Assembly: GCA_020466095.1 (NCBI GenBank)
Contig: CM035806.1
Span: 31,337,571-31,401,570, forward strand
Source: Chlorops oryzae
Lineage: Eukaryota; Arthropoda; Insecta; Diptera; Chloropidae
Length of the DNA: 64,000 nt
Direction of reading: 5' to 3'
Below are positions 26,377 to 36,690 of the stretch, piece after piece (position 1 is the first letter of the stretch; every line of letters starts with the position of its first letter). Position numbers and translations under genes: made by a program. The notes under the pieces were generated by a model, which saw only the letters and a list, made by a program, of their open reading frames with translations, searched no databases and was not told the origin of the DNA.

Positions 26377-26802
26377 TATGTATGCCAACTGAGCTATCAA
26401 AATTTGCTTGGAAGAATTTTAGGAAGCAGGCTTAACTTTCTTATTGGTTTTTACCTTTTATCAAGTTTTTTCATGCACTGCCAATCGAATTTGACAAGCA
26501 GAAAGGACGTCAAGTAGAATTGCAGTTAAACTTTGATGTGAAGAAAATGGGAAATATTTTTGTCAAGTCGCCTTTTCCAGTTAAAAAGAAACCAAACCTG
26601 CGGCCGTTCCCTAATCAGAAATGACACTTTCGTCAGGACAAAAATGGAATCCTAGCCACGACTGTACTTGGGCAGTTGTATTCAGTATCATTTTTGAGTA
26701 TTTTCGAGGTAAATTTTGAGAAAAAGGCGTTTAAAGTTATCAATTCCCTTGCATTTTGATGAAAAAGAAGACATTATTCTCTTCCAATTAAAGAGAGTAT
26801 AC

Positions 26803-26933
26803 TAAGGCCCATTTGGTACTGTACCGGTTAAAGTTTTTCGTTACGATATCCTCTCAAAATGCACAAATTTCATACAAATTGTTTTGTTTTTCGGAACGAC
26901 AAAATGTAATCGTAACAATAGCAAACGGGCCTA
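26803..26933. mobile_element. Small MITE with AGGCCCRTTTG ends
   Basis: About 130 bp bounded by AGGCCCATTTGGTA and the imperfect complement of AGGCCCGTTTGCTA, with CGTTACGAT-type sequence mirrored inside. No coding frame. Confidence 0.5.
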
Positions 26934-26997
26934 ATTATTGATACGAAATTTTTACACAATGTGATTCGATTAATACATCGAATATTTCCTTATCATT

Positions 26998-27192
26998 CAG
27001 GAATGTGCTAGAATCCAAAAGCTGCCGGAATCGGGATCAAAATCGACCAAAATTTCATACAGGATATACAGATTTTGTTGGTTTTGGGTTTTGGGTCGGA
27101 ACTGCTATTGGCTCTTTATTGCACAGAGCCTTATTTTATTTCAGTTGGCTAAAATTCCGATCCGTCAGTTTTCAGATTCTAGCACATGCCTG
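26998..27192. mobile_element. Foldback MITE with GGRATGTG ends, copy 2
   Basis: 195 bp from CAGGAATGTGCTAGAATC to its imperfect complement ending GCACATGCCTG, flanked by ATT on both sides. As in the 24.7 kb element, the left end has GGAATGTG and the right end, complemented, GGCATGTG. Confidence 0.65.
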
Positions 27193-27798
27193 ATTAACTC
27201 AAAAATCTTCAATTTTTTGAAATTAATTCAGCAAATAAACCATTAAACTCAACAGATAAGATTTTGCAAAGATTTTTCGAAGAATCGTTCATTTAGCGTC
27301 GGAAAATTTGCGAACCTGCATGAGACAACTACTATTTTTGAATTCAGGAAAGGGTTTTCTACCAATTCGTTTTTTATTTGTGGCACAAATTTGGTCTGGT
27401 GAACTTCAACAAATTCTCACAAAAAATTTTCTTTGGAAAAATTTCACTTTTCTGCGATGATCAAAGGCATTTTCTGTTGGATTCTTCCTTGAACTTAAAA
27501 CTTTTAAGTTATTTTGATTTTTAAAAAATTTTTGCATTTGAACGAGAAAAGCTTTAGCTCCTCACGTTCCCGTTAAAACTCTAAATAACCTCTTGATAAC
27601 ATTTAAATTTTTATTGATAAAATGTTTTACACATTAGACTCTTTTGGATTTTTTTTGTGTGGTTTTTTAGGCATCTTATTTGCAAAAAAAAAAAAAAAAA
27701 AAAATATTGAGCTCATTTCGGACTCATAAATATGAAAATTTCCAAAATTTATTTGAAAAATTCTTTATAGAAACGCTGCAAAAGTTCGATTAACTAAA
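27193..27798. other. Non-coding, nothing recognised
   Basis: AT-rich, with a poly-A run at 27685-27704. No frame or repeat with support. Confidence 0.5.
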
Positions 27799-28301
27799 GG
27801 GCGATTCCATTATCGCGGGTGCAACATTTACACGTATGTTTTAGTTTCATGTAACTAAATAAAAAACATTTTTGATAAAAATAGTCTTGAAAAGGCTACA
27901 TCTTAATATTTTCATTGCATATTAGGTCACAAGTTTTTTAAAATAATACTATTAAAGTCTTGAGAATGATTTAAATTGCCATCGCGGGTGCAACAAATTT
28001 GGCCCTACGTTTCTAGATCAGAGACAAAAAACGCATAAATCTGTTAATTGTGATACATTTTATGTGTTATACCTTAATATTTTGTTAGATGTATATTTAA
28101 CAAACTACAGGAAATTAAAAGTGTTAACAAGAGAAATATAAACAAAGAGATATTCATTTTTATATTAATCGCGGGTGCAACCAGTCTTTTTTTTTTGCCG
28201 GTTTTGCAGAGCAATTGTACCAGGGCATACAAACCATCGAAAAAATATTTTTTTAAAACAGAAATTTGGACAGTAGGAGTTTCAGGACATGCTCATCGTC
28301 A

Positions 28302-28667
28302 TTATTCTGAAGCTTGAAAAGACGTTGATGGAGTTTCGTCATTTATAAATTCAGTATCTGAATCACTGTTAAAATCGAAAACGCTCCATCTCTTTTTAAG
28401 GGGTAATAAAGATTTTCTCTGATCCGAAACTGAAGGCACAGATATATCAGGATGCAGAGTTTCTTTTCGTATTTTGAGATTTGAAAGAGGCTCCAAGTCG
28501 TCATCACTCCAACCACTTTCTGTATTAGTGGGGCTTTTTCGCAACTTCAAAACCAATTTGCATTTATAATGAGACCGTGAGGTGCGCACCACAGAAATGC
28601 TACGAGTCTCTTCAAATTGGAAGAAATGTTTTGATTGAATGCTTGGTATATGTTTCAGCCCTCCCAT
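28302..28667 (-). CDS. Hypothetical 121-residue frame inside the 27.8-30.7 kb element
   Basis: I do not recognise the family. The frame opens at an ATG preceded in frame by TGA and ends at TAA. It is hydrophilic, with a basic centre (CKLVLKLRK, residues about 36-44), acidic serine-rich stretches (SGWSDDDLEPLS, FNSDSDTEF) and a proline/serine tail. This acidic, low-hydrophobic composition is like a disordered or nuclear protein tail and could be the last exon of the element's own protein. The mariner inserted about 50 bases upstream of its start, so any earlier coding part may lie beyond 30003. It could also be a chance frame. Confidence 0.3.
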   Translation of the reverse strand: MGGLKHIPSIQSKHFFQFEETRSISVVRTSRSHYKCKLVLKLRKSPTNTESGWSDDDLEPLSNLKIRKETLHPDISVPSVSDQRKSLLPLKKRWSVFDFNSDSDTEFINDETPSTSFQASE

Positions 28668-28717
28668 TGTTCATCCAACATGGATATCTTTTCATTAATT
28701 TATATTTTTACCACATA

Positions 28718-28749
28718 TTAGGTGTAGTAAAAAGAAATCCATTATTTTT
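28718..28749 (+). repeat. mariner left terminal inverted repeat
   Basis: Starts TTAGGTGTAG after TA at 28716-28717. Complementary base for base to 29972-30003 as read. Confidence 0.92.
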
Positions 28750-28800
28750 GCATTAAATTGAGGGCTTTATTTAAGATAGTTAGAATGACCCGATTTAGGT

Positions 28801-29818
28801 CTAATATGCGCCGTTTTGTTCGATAACTTGTTGCCATTTTAAAGGTAATTTCATTATGCCTCTCTCATAGAAGCCCTCGTTCCTATTAGCAAAAAATTGA
28901 GACAGTCGAATTTCAGAAGCCTCTCTTGAAGCGAATGTTTCACCAGCAAAATTGTTCGCCATGGACAGGAACAGATGGTAATCACTTGGTGCCAGGTCCG
29001 GACTATAAGGTGGATGCAGAAGAACTCCCAACCAAATCCCGGAGCTTCTGGCGAGTCACTATCGATGTGTGTGGCCTGGCGTTGTCCTGATGGAACACAA
29101 TTCCTCTCCTATTGGCCAAAGCTGGCCGCTTATGGGCGATTGCTTCCTTCAGACGGTCCAATTGTTGACAGTAGAGTTCCGAGTTAAGAGTTTTGCCGTA
29201 TGGGAGCAGCTCATAGTAGATAATTCCCTGCCAATCCCACCAAACACACAGCAAAACCTTCCTGGCCGTCAATCCTGGCTTGGCCACCGTTTCCGCCGGT
29301 TCACCGTGTTTCGACTACGACCGTTTTCGCTTGACGTTGTCGTAAGTGACCCACTTTTCATCACCAGTCACCAACCGCTTCAGAAATGGGTCGATTTTGT
29401 TGCGGTTCAGCAGCGATTCGCAGATGGAAATTCGGTCTATGAGGTTTTTTTGCGTTAACTCGTGTGGCTCCCATACATCGAGCTTCTTTGTGTATCCAGC
29501 CTTATTCAAATGGTTCCAAACGGTTTTTTGTGCAATCTTTAGCTCTTTTGCAATCGAAACAGTGCTAACATGACGGTCGGACTCGATAATTTCCATGATT
29601 TTATCGACATTTTCGACAATTGGCCTTCCAGTGCGTGGTGCATCCTTGACATCGAAGTTACCGGAACGGAATCGACGAAACCAAAATTCCGCATGATTGG
29701 CTGTTACAGTATCAGGTCCACAAACGCTATTCACATTTTCAGCCGCCTGGCTTGCGTTTTCTCCCTTATCGAAGAAAAACTGTAAAATGTAGCGAATTTT
29801 CTCTTTGCTGATGTCCAT
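28801..29818 (-). pseudogene. mariner transposase, nonsense and frameshift
   Basis: Cut-and-paste transposase of the Tc1/mariner superfamily. From ATG at 29818 the first 167 codons hold the N-terminal helix-turn-helix region (QAAENVNSVCG, FRRFRSGNFD, APRTGRP) and the linker-type WEPHEL (usually WVPHEL). The first catalytic Asp is in VTGDEKW (about residue 153). A TAG at 29315-29317 sits where the family has Trp. The same frame continues with WWDWQG and HQDNARPH, the second catalytic Asp (about residue 245). Near 29027-29038 a net loss of two bases shifts the frame. The last part, to TAG at 28801, has PPYSPDLAPSDYHLF with the third catalytic Asp. Total length, about 339 codons, is normal for the family. 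All three catalytic residues survive, but no intact protein can be made. Confidence 0.93.
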
Positions 29819-29971
29819 CTTTGACAAGCTCTCAAACAAAACTGAATCAATCAATCAAAAAAGTGTCAAAAAAGCTTTTTTAGTAGGAACTGTCATCTTT
29901 CTAATGCCCCCTAGCGGAACACGATCGGACTTATACAACGCGAGATGGAGATAAATAACGCCATCTATTGG

Positions 29972-30003
29972 AAAAATAATGGATTTCTTTTTACTACACC
30001 TAA
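29972..30003 (-). repeat. mariner right terminal inverted repeat
   Basis: Ends CTACACCTAA, followed by TA at 30004-30005. This is the 5' end with respect to the transposase gene. Confidence 0.92.
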
Positions 30004-30723
30004 TATTTAAAAAAGATGTTCTTAGAGTGACTGCCAGCAAAATCATAAAATTCTAGGACACTGTTGACAATGGCTTTCAGCATATATTATTAGTCAGGGC
30101 ATATCAAAATAACAAAATATGTCGTAAATTGCACAAGAAGGTTAAATGACAAATAGTTGCACCTGCGATCTGACATCAAAATCGCGGGTGCAACCAATTT
30201 AAATTATCGATTATTTTAACCTGGCAATCACTACACTTTTACAAACGATTAATTTATGTTTAGTTTTGGTTTCTTCTTACTTTCACAAAGTTTCAGAATG
30301 TTAGCTCTTTATTTCTGTGAAAAAAGTAAACTTTTACACTTTTTGTATCGCGAGTGCAACAAGTCAACAGTGTATTTTAGGAATCAATAATGCTAAATAT
30401 ATAAAAACATATACGTACATTTTTTGCAACACGAGATTAAATTAATATTTGTACTTCAATTTAGTCGGTAAAATGTAACCTCAAACTGTCGGCAACGGCT
30501 GTTTTGTGACAGTTTTAAAAGGTATGACTTTAAAGTTATGTCAGGATTTTTGAATAGTAATATTTTCAAACGCGCCAATAAATGAAATATGGAGTTAAAT
30601 CAAATATAAATAAATTTAATATTAAATTTCGACTTTCTTCTTTGTACTATTGACAAAAAAAAAAAAACACTTTTACCGTAAATAAAAATATATTATCGGA
30701 AATCGTGTATAGCGGAATCGCCC

Positions 30724-33444
30724 TAAAGCTATTACACTTCATTCAGATGTTTTCGATTTCTAAAATAATTCATATTAAAATAAGGAATATTTGCTTCGCC
30801 TATATATACGAAGGGCTCGGTTTCGAATCCTGTCGGATCGAGAAAAGTAGTTTTTTTTTTTGCTATATTAATAAAACAAACGAAGGACTTGTTTATAACA
30901 AACGGAAATTCCAAACGAAGTTCAGTTGTCACCTTTTTTCGTTTTTTCGGAACAAAAAAAATTCTTTGCGTATACAAGCTGTCCGGCAAGCTGTCCGCAG
31001 GAATCGTGCTCCTCATCGACCTCTTCTTTAACATCTTCAATTCCGATTTTCCAATCTTTCCACGGTCTGATCCTTCTGTGTTTTCTGATGCATTACAAAT
31101 CTTAACTTAGGGCATATATAGATATCTCAAATAATTTAGCTGAAAAAGGCCTCGGACTTAGCCGAACAATATTTCTCTCCCCCTGGACAATGCAGCTTAG
31201 TTCAACAAGAATAAAAGGGAAATGGAAGGGGACAGCAAAATGACGTACATCTTGACTTAAAAATGATAATGTTAAGGCACTGATTAAATCTCGTCTTAAA
31301 TTTCTCAATGCACAAAAATCCAAAATTTTCGGATTTCATTTTTATTTCTTTTCGAAACTCCGTCGGAAATTTCGAATTCAAAGACTTCCAACAAAGGCTC
31401 AAATATGCCTCAGGTTGTTTTTCTCTTTTGAGTTCAATTCAATACAACCTGAAATCAGTTGGACACACTTTCTGTTTGCACTTTTTCTAATCGTTTTTCT
31501 TTTTTGTTGTTTTGTTGGCACCAAATGATTGAGTAAATTTTTTCTCCCAAATTGATGAAATTAGTTCTTTCAAGGCGAAAGAAATTGCACTTTGCAAAAA
31601 AAAAAAAAAAAATCCGAAGAATTTTTCGAACTGAAATCACTGAAGTTACGGAAAAGAATAATACGCAATACACAGGAATCCTGCAATCAAAGATACTTTG
31701 CAGCATTTCAATTTGATTTTTTCAGAAAGAAAAAAAATTTTTGAAAAAAAAAGGATTCGGGACAGCTGCGGGTTTATAGTAAATAGGAGAATTTCGTCTA
31801 TTTGCATATTTAATGAACTAATTTACATATGAGACGAGGCTGATGCCGATGCCGATGCCTGATGCTGAGATAGGTCCTCAGGTAAAAAATCAGATCACCA
31901 GGGAGTGAGAGCAATGATCTGATGGTAACAGAAAAAAAAAAACCAAAAATAAGAAGAGAAAAGAGAAAAAGGATGCTGCCTCGAAAGGGTGAAAGTAAGC
32001 GCAGCGCAGTTCAGCTCGGCACAGCACAGCTTGCTCCGACGCGCTCTCAACAGCTCCGAATTATAATATGCAAAGGCAATGAGTGTGGATATTGAGGGAC
32101 ATATGAAGAACGAATCTTTAACAATTTAAGAAACTCAAAATTCGCTTTTCGCTCTCGCATTTTTCTATTAAAGAACATTAAAAAAAAAAAATAAATAAAT
32201 AAAAAAAGGACTTGGTTGTAGGAGTTTCACCAACGATTGCACAAACCGCACTATTTTGCATAATTTATAAACCAACGCGCTTTGTACTCCTTTTACCGCG
32301 CCAGGGAAAAACCACGGCATTATGCTCGTCCCCACCATTGGTTACATCCATCCATCCATCCGTCCATCTATCCGTCCGTCCATCGTGGTGCATTCTTCGT
32401 GCTTACACTTTTGCTTGTGCTTATGTATTATCCTTAGCCACAGCTTCCATCTGCATCAACGATTTTTGGATGCATTTATTTTTCATTTGCATGAATTTTT
32501 CATTGTTTTTGTGCTGAGCTCAGACAGAACAAGAGTTTTTGGTGTTTTTTTTTTTTTTCTTTTTGGCAAGCAGCGAATTTTCCTTTTTATTTTGCTGTCG
32601 TTTTTGCTTTCTGAAGAAGAAAAGCATTGCATACACCAAGGATTAAGACAGCTTGATTTTCAAGCGAAACATCATCACAAATGACATGGGTAGAGCAAGG
32701 GAGAGGCCGTAAAGGAGTCTGTAAATAAATACAAAAAAAACTGCTTTTTAAATTCGCCATTAAATTCATCAATTTTCGCTTAATCCCTTCAAGGGACAAA
32801 GGTTAATATTTAACTTGGTAAATCAACGTCCCGAATCAACCAACAAAACTTGCATGTATGTATGCTTCAGGGGTTATTCTGATGTAACCACTTTTAAAAG
32901 TCAATTCTTTCCTCTTTCATATATCGATAGTAAAAGTAATCGGGAATATGCTGTGAAAAAATCGGTCCGAAATTCCAAGTATTGAAAATGTTGCTGCTCA
33001 TAATCGCCGGCTCTTGAAATTTAAAGGCGTTTTCTCGAAACATCATTTTCTAGAACGGTCAACATCCTTTGGACAAAAAAGTCCAACCGATTGCTTTGAA
33101 ACTTTAATATATTCTTTCACTTATTAATAGCTCCCGCAGGTACCATATACAATTTTTAAATAAAATTTAATAATTCTGGTACGGACGATGAGGACAGACG
33201 TACTTAACAATAATCCATTCAATTTATAATATAAAAACATATATTAACAATCTTGGTTAGGTTAGGTTAATGTTCCCAGCGGGAAATCATCTCCTGCATG
33301 ACAAAGTCATTTGTGATATCATCGATGACATATAGATGACAGTATCATGCATGACACCTTGGTGGACATGCCATCGTAGAGGGGTGCTGTTCATGTGCCT
33401 GAATCTCATTGGCTACTGAAATTTGAATAAGATTATAGCGTTAA
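30724..33444. other. Non-coding, nothing firmly recognised
   Basis: Has GGGCTCGGTTTCGAATCCTG (30809-30828), B-box-like but without a visible tRNA fold. A CCAT/CCGT microsatellite lies at 32339-32382. The stretch 33270-33420 may be SINE body but no second copy was found. Confidence 0.45.
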
Positions 33445-33535
33445 TTGAGCGTTAGCATGAAATCGCGTAGATGATGAGTGCTCGACTCAAAATCCGAAGA
33501 TCGCGGGTTCGATCCCTGGCTGAGGCGGATAAAAA
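33445..33535 (+). mobile_element. tRNA-like SINE head, family S3
   Basis: GCGTTAGCATGAAATCGCGT (A-box side) and GATCGCGGGTTCGATCCCTG (a near-perfect B box) are spaced as in tRNA genes, but the anticodon stem pairs over only about three bases and no closed acceptor stem is seen. A tRNA-derived SINE promoter is more likely than a working tRNA gene. Confidence 0.5.
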
Positions 33536-33654
33536 TTGTCAAAAATAGATTTTCAAAAGTTTGCGAAATATTCAAAGAGAAGACAAAGAAGAAGGTTTTT
33601 TTTTCAACTGGTTTCAATACAAAATTAACATTTTGAGAGATATGTGAGAGATAT

Positions 33655-34490
33655 TTACTGTTATAAATTATATTTTAAAAATTACAATTTAAGTATTATT
33701 TTAAGAGTTTTATTATTTTAATCAGAAAATAACAATTATTTTTTGATGTTTTATTTTTTTTACTACTAGATATGATAAAACTTATATCTTAGAGTTTTAT
33801 TTTTCGATCAAGAAATAAAAAATTAATTTTCGAGTTATATTTTTTACTCAGAAGAAAAAACTTATTTTTAGATTTTTAATTTTTACTCAGTAAATAAAAA
33901 TTATTTTTCGAATTTTATTTTTTGCTCTGAAGATAAAAATTTATCTTAGACTTTTATTTATTACTACAAAAAATAAAAATTGGTTTTTGAGTTTTTTTTT
34001 TTATTCAGAAATAAAACTTCATAATATATCCACTTTCTTCAAGATAAAGCCTGAAATAGGATAAAGTGATGAAGAGTCGGATGATGATGAACACGAGGAA
34101 ATGAAAAAGGCCAGATGCGAAATCGGCAACCACAATTCAAATCCAAAAAATATTTGCATAATACTTGTGTTTACATAATGTTGTGAGTAAAACAAAAAAC
34201 TTTAAAAATAATTTTTATTTTCTGAGTAAAAAATAAAACTCCAAAAATAATTTTTATCATCCGAGCAAAAAATAAAACTCTAAAAGCAATTTTTATTTAC
34301 TGAGTTAAAACTAAAACTCTTAGAATAAGTTTTGTCTTCTGAGTAAAAAATAAAACTCGAAAAATAATTGTTATTTCCTGATCAAAAAATAAAACTTGAG
34401 AATTAATTTTTGGTTTTTGATCAAAAAATAAAACTCTAAGAATAACACTTAAATACTAATTTTTAAAATATAAATTATTTTATATCGATT
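33655..34490. repeat. Foldback structure with tandemly repeated arms
   Basis: The left arm (about 33655-34015) holds roughly eight imperfect units of about 40 bp with TTTTATTTTTTACTCAG. The right arm (about 34185-34490) holds units with CTGAGTAAAAAATAAAACTC, the complement. The unique centre (34020-34184) contains GATGATGATGAACACGAGGA. Tandem units in inverted arms around a unique centre match the layout of Drosophila foldback elements. Flanked on each side by tRNA-like SINE sequence. Confidence 0.7.
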
Positions 34491-34559
34491 TTTAAAATTC
34501 AAAATTCAAAAATAATTATTATTTTGGGTCCCTGATATTTAGAGAAGCATGTGCTGATC

Positions 34560-34935
34560 TTAAATGATTTTTTCGCCATCGCACTCCCTAGGAGTCACCA
34601 GTAACATTTTCTAATTCCACGATGACATGCCACAGGTGAATTCACTGTCCAAATCCTGTACAAATATCATACAAAATGTCCTATGAAATCGCATGCGTTC
34701 CGGCTTCAAAGTCACCCTGGCTTCATCGATGATGTCAGGGGGATTTTTCACGCTGGGTGGCTGCCACCAAGGGTGTCTTACACAGGCCTCACATGGGCCC
34801 GTTCTGATACCACGAATAATGGGTAAACAAAGAAAAACAGCAACGGAAAAAACGACCTCAGCTGGGAGTTGAACCCAGAGCCCTCGTGCTTCGTAAGCTG
34901 GCATCTCAAGCACCTACGGCATAGAGGCCCCGACG
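34560..34935 (-). mobile_element. tRNA-headed SINE, family S2
   Basis: On the minus strand the head reads GGGGCCTCTATGCCGTAGGT (A-box side) and later CTGGGTTCAACTCCCAGC (B box within a pairing stem), like a full tRNA top half and T arm. The body contains TCGTGGTATCAGAACGGGCC. The segment at 14525-14712 shares this layout. The 3' limit is uncertain. Confidence 0.55.
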
Positions 34936-35904
34936 TCATGCACTTTAAGCTACAAATAAAAATAAACCTACTTATTTATAAGAAAATTAAAACGATTAAA
35001 CTTTTATTGTCTTATGGCAACAAAATTTTCAAAAACTTGGTATAATTTATGCGTATACATCCGAATAACCGCTTTAACGAACGAAGGAAACAAGAAATTT
35101 CAATAGCTCCAGCATCAAGGTATCAAATTTAAAATTAAATAATTTCTATAAAGGTCAATTTCCTTTTGAAAACTTTCTCTCTCAACTTTCAAGCATATTC
35201 CACACATCTGTGTGTGTGTGTGTGTGTGCAGTGTTTATGAATGTATGTGCGTGCGTGCTACCTTTTCTTTTCCATTTTAGCTCCCTACAAATGATTGTTT
35301 GTGGTTATCCTTTGCTTTTGCGTTGTCACTTGGTAAAGTGTCAAAGATTTGAACATGGGTCAGCGAACAAGCAAGCAGGACATATGCTCAACACCGAGAA
35401 ACCTTTTTGCCGAAGGACTCGCATGATATATGCCACTTTCGATGTTATTTACTTTTTTGTTTTTTGGCTTTTTGTTTTTTCATTTTGTTGCTGGCCTCCT
35501 CGCCAGAGTGCACAATTACAAATTTTGCTAATAAATCAAAAGCAATAAACTGGAATTTCCTTCAACTTTGGTTTTTTTTTTTTTTGTTGGTTGGTCTGTT
35601 TGTTTCTCGGATGAGCATGTGAATTGTCCTTTCTTTAAGGTTATTAATTATATCTCCAAATCGGACACACAGTCCTTGAAAGCATTCCCACACATACGTA
35701 CACCATTTACAAAGAGATTTAAGAAGTTATCCCTTTTTCTGCCCCCGTTGAAAGTTTTTGTAAGTGGATTTTTGCATAAATTTCGTGCAGGTCGAATCCT
35801 TGTCATGTGTGTGTGCTTCGGTTTGACTTGAAACTTACTCAAGTGGACGACAAGTCAAGTGTGGCGGGAAAGACTGCCGTATTGAGAAAATATTTTCGCT
35901 TTCC
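34936..35904. other. Non-coding, nothing recognised
   Basis: A GT microsatellite at 35207-35228 and poly-T near 35569-35585. The short frames have no domain. Confidence 0.5.
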
Positions 35905-36690
35905 AGCCCTGCAGGAACTACGAGTAGTTAAACTCTAGTATTTTACTAGTTCTAATTCCACCAGTACTGGTTACTCTTTATACCACCCCTGCTTATGTAT
36001 TATTCTGTTGAAAATTAACATTGCATGTGGGCTAAAAATCACCACTTGTACATTTGAACTGACGCTTTACTAGTGCTTTCGGAACCAATTGGGTAAATTG
36101 GGTATAGTAAAACACTAGTTCTTTTTGAGAGATTATTCACCATAATTTGTGGTTTTTTTTTTTTTTTTTTGGTAATGACATTTTTTGAGTCTCCTAGTTA
36201 TTTGCAATATTTAAAAGAGACAAAATTATTTTTGGTGTTTGTTTTATTTACAAAATTATTTCCATGTTAAAGGTAGATTTTATTTTTAATTTCGGTGTAT
36301 CAACGCTTTTTGCACAAACAATATCATGACAACTCTTATTACCCTGTAGAAAGGTGTTGGGCAATTTGCCTAAAAGAACTAGTACTTTTACCAGTACTAA
36401 AAGAACTAGTGCAATGTTTGGATAAGTTTGCACCATAACTATACTAGTGATCAGTGGAATAATTGCATTCATTGAGGCGTTATAAATAAATAATTAATAC
36501 ACAACCGAATGGTTTTCTTTTATTATAAATACATATTTATTTCCATTATGTACTGAAAAAAAATCAACGATTCTGTTACCTTTTTCCCGTAAACATCACT
36601 AGTATTTAACTGGTACAAATTTACCCAATTGGATCGAAAAGTACTAGAATAATTCTGGTGCATCCTGTACTAGTGCTTTCCTGTACTGAT
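35905..36690. repeat. Symmetric element rich in ACTAGT/AGTACT
   Basis: Inverted arms 36070-36098 and 36619-36647 match over 29 bases with four mismatches (shared core CCAATTGGGTAAAT). Around and between them ACTAGT occurs at least seven times and AGTACT or CAGTACTGG several more. A cluster of this kind with inverted arms looks like a DNA transposon with subterminal repeats. Its true ends were not found, so the limits mark only the motif cluster. Confidence 0.45.

Larger units (their letters stand above)
28718..30003 (-). mobile_element. mariner element, complete ends, dead transposase
   Basis: 1,286 bp with 32-bp terminal inverted repeats (28718-28749 and 29972-30003) that are identical as read, starting TTAGGTGTAG, flanked by TA on both sides. 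The size, TA duplication and encoded DD(34)D transposase identify the mariner family; the subfamily was not settled. It sits inside the larger element at 27799-30723 and is therefore younger than it. Perfect ends with a broken gene suggest it could still have been moved in trans. Confidence 0.93.
27799..30723. mobile_element. DNA element with GGGCGATTCC ends and ATCGCGGGTGCAAC repeats, interrupted by mariner
   Basis: The ends are GGGCGATTCC (27799-27808) and its exact complement (30714-30723), both flanked by TAAA, a possible 4-bp duplication. Inside lie six copies of a 14-bp motif: 27812, 27981, 28168, 30181 and 30347 (the last with one change) in direct orientation and 30156 inverted with one change. 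They cluster within about 570 bases of the two ends, as transposase-binding subterminal repeats do in P, hAT and similar elements. Without the nested mariner the element is about 1.64 kb and carries one 121-codon minus-strand frame. The superfamily is not identified; the short ends and 4-bp duplication do not fit cleanly with any I know. Confidence 0.55.

Noticed and set aside
29069..29458. 129-residue plus-strand frame
   Set aside because: Antisense shadow of the mariner transposase.
30809..30828. tRNA or SINE promoter at GGTTTCGAATCCTG
   Set aside because: A B-box-like match only; no A box at the right distance and no second copy seen.
33445..33535. Functional tRNA gene
   Set aside because: A strong B box is present, but the anticodon stem pairs poorly and no acceptor stem closes; treated as a SINE head.
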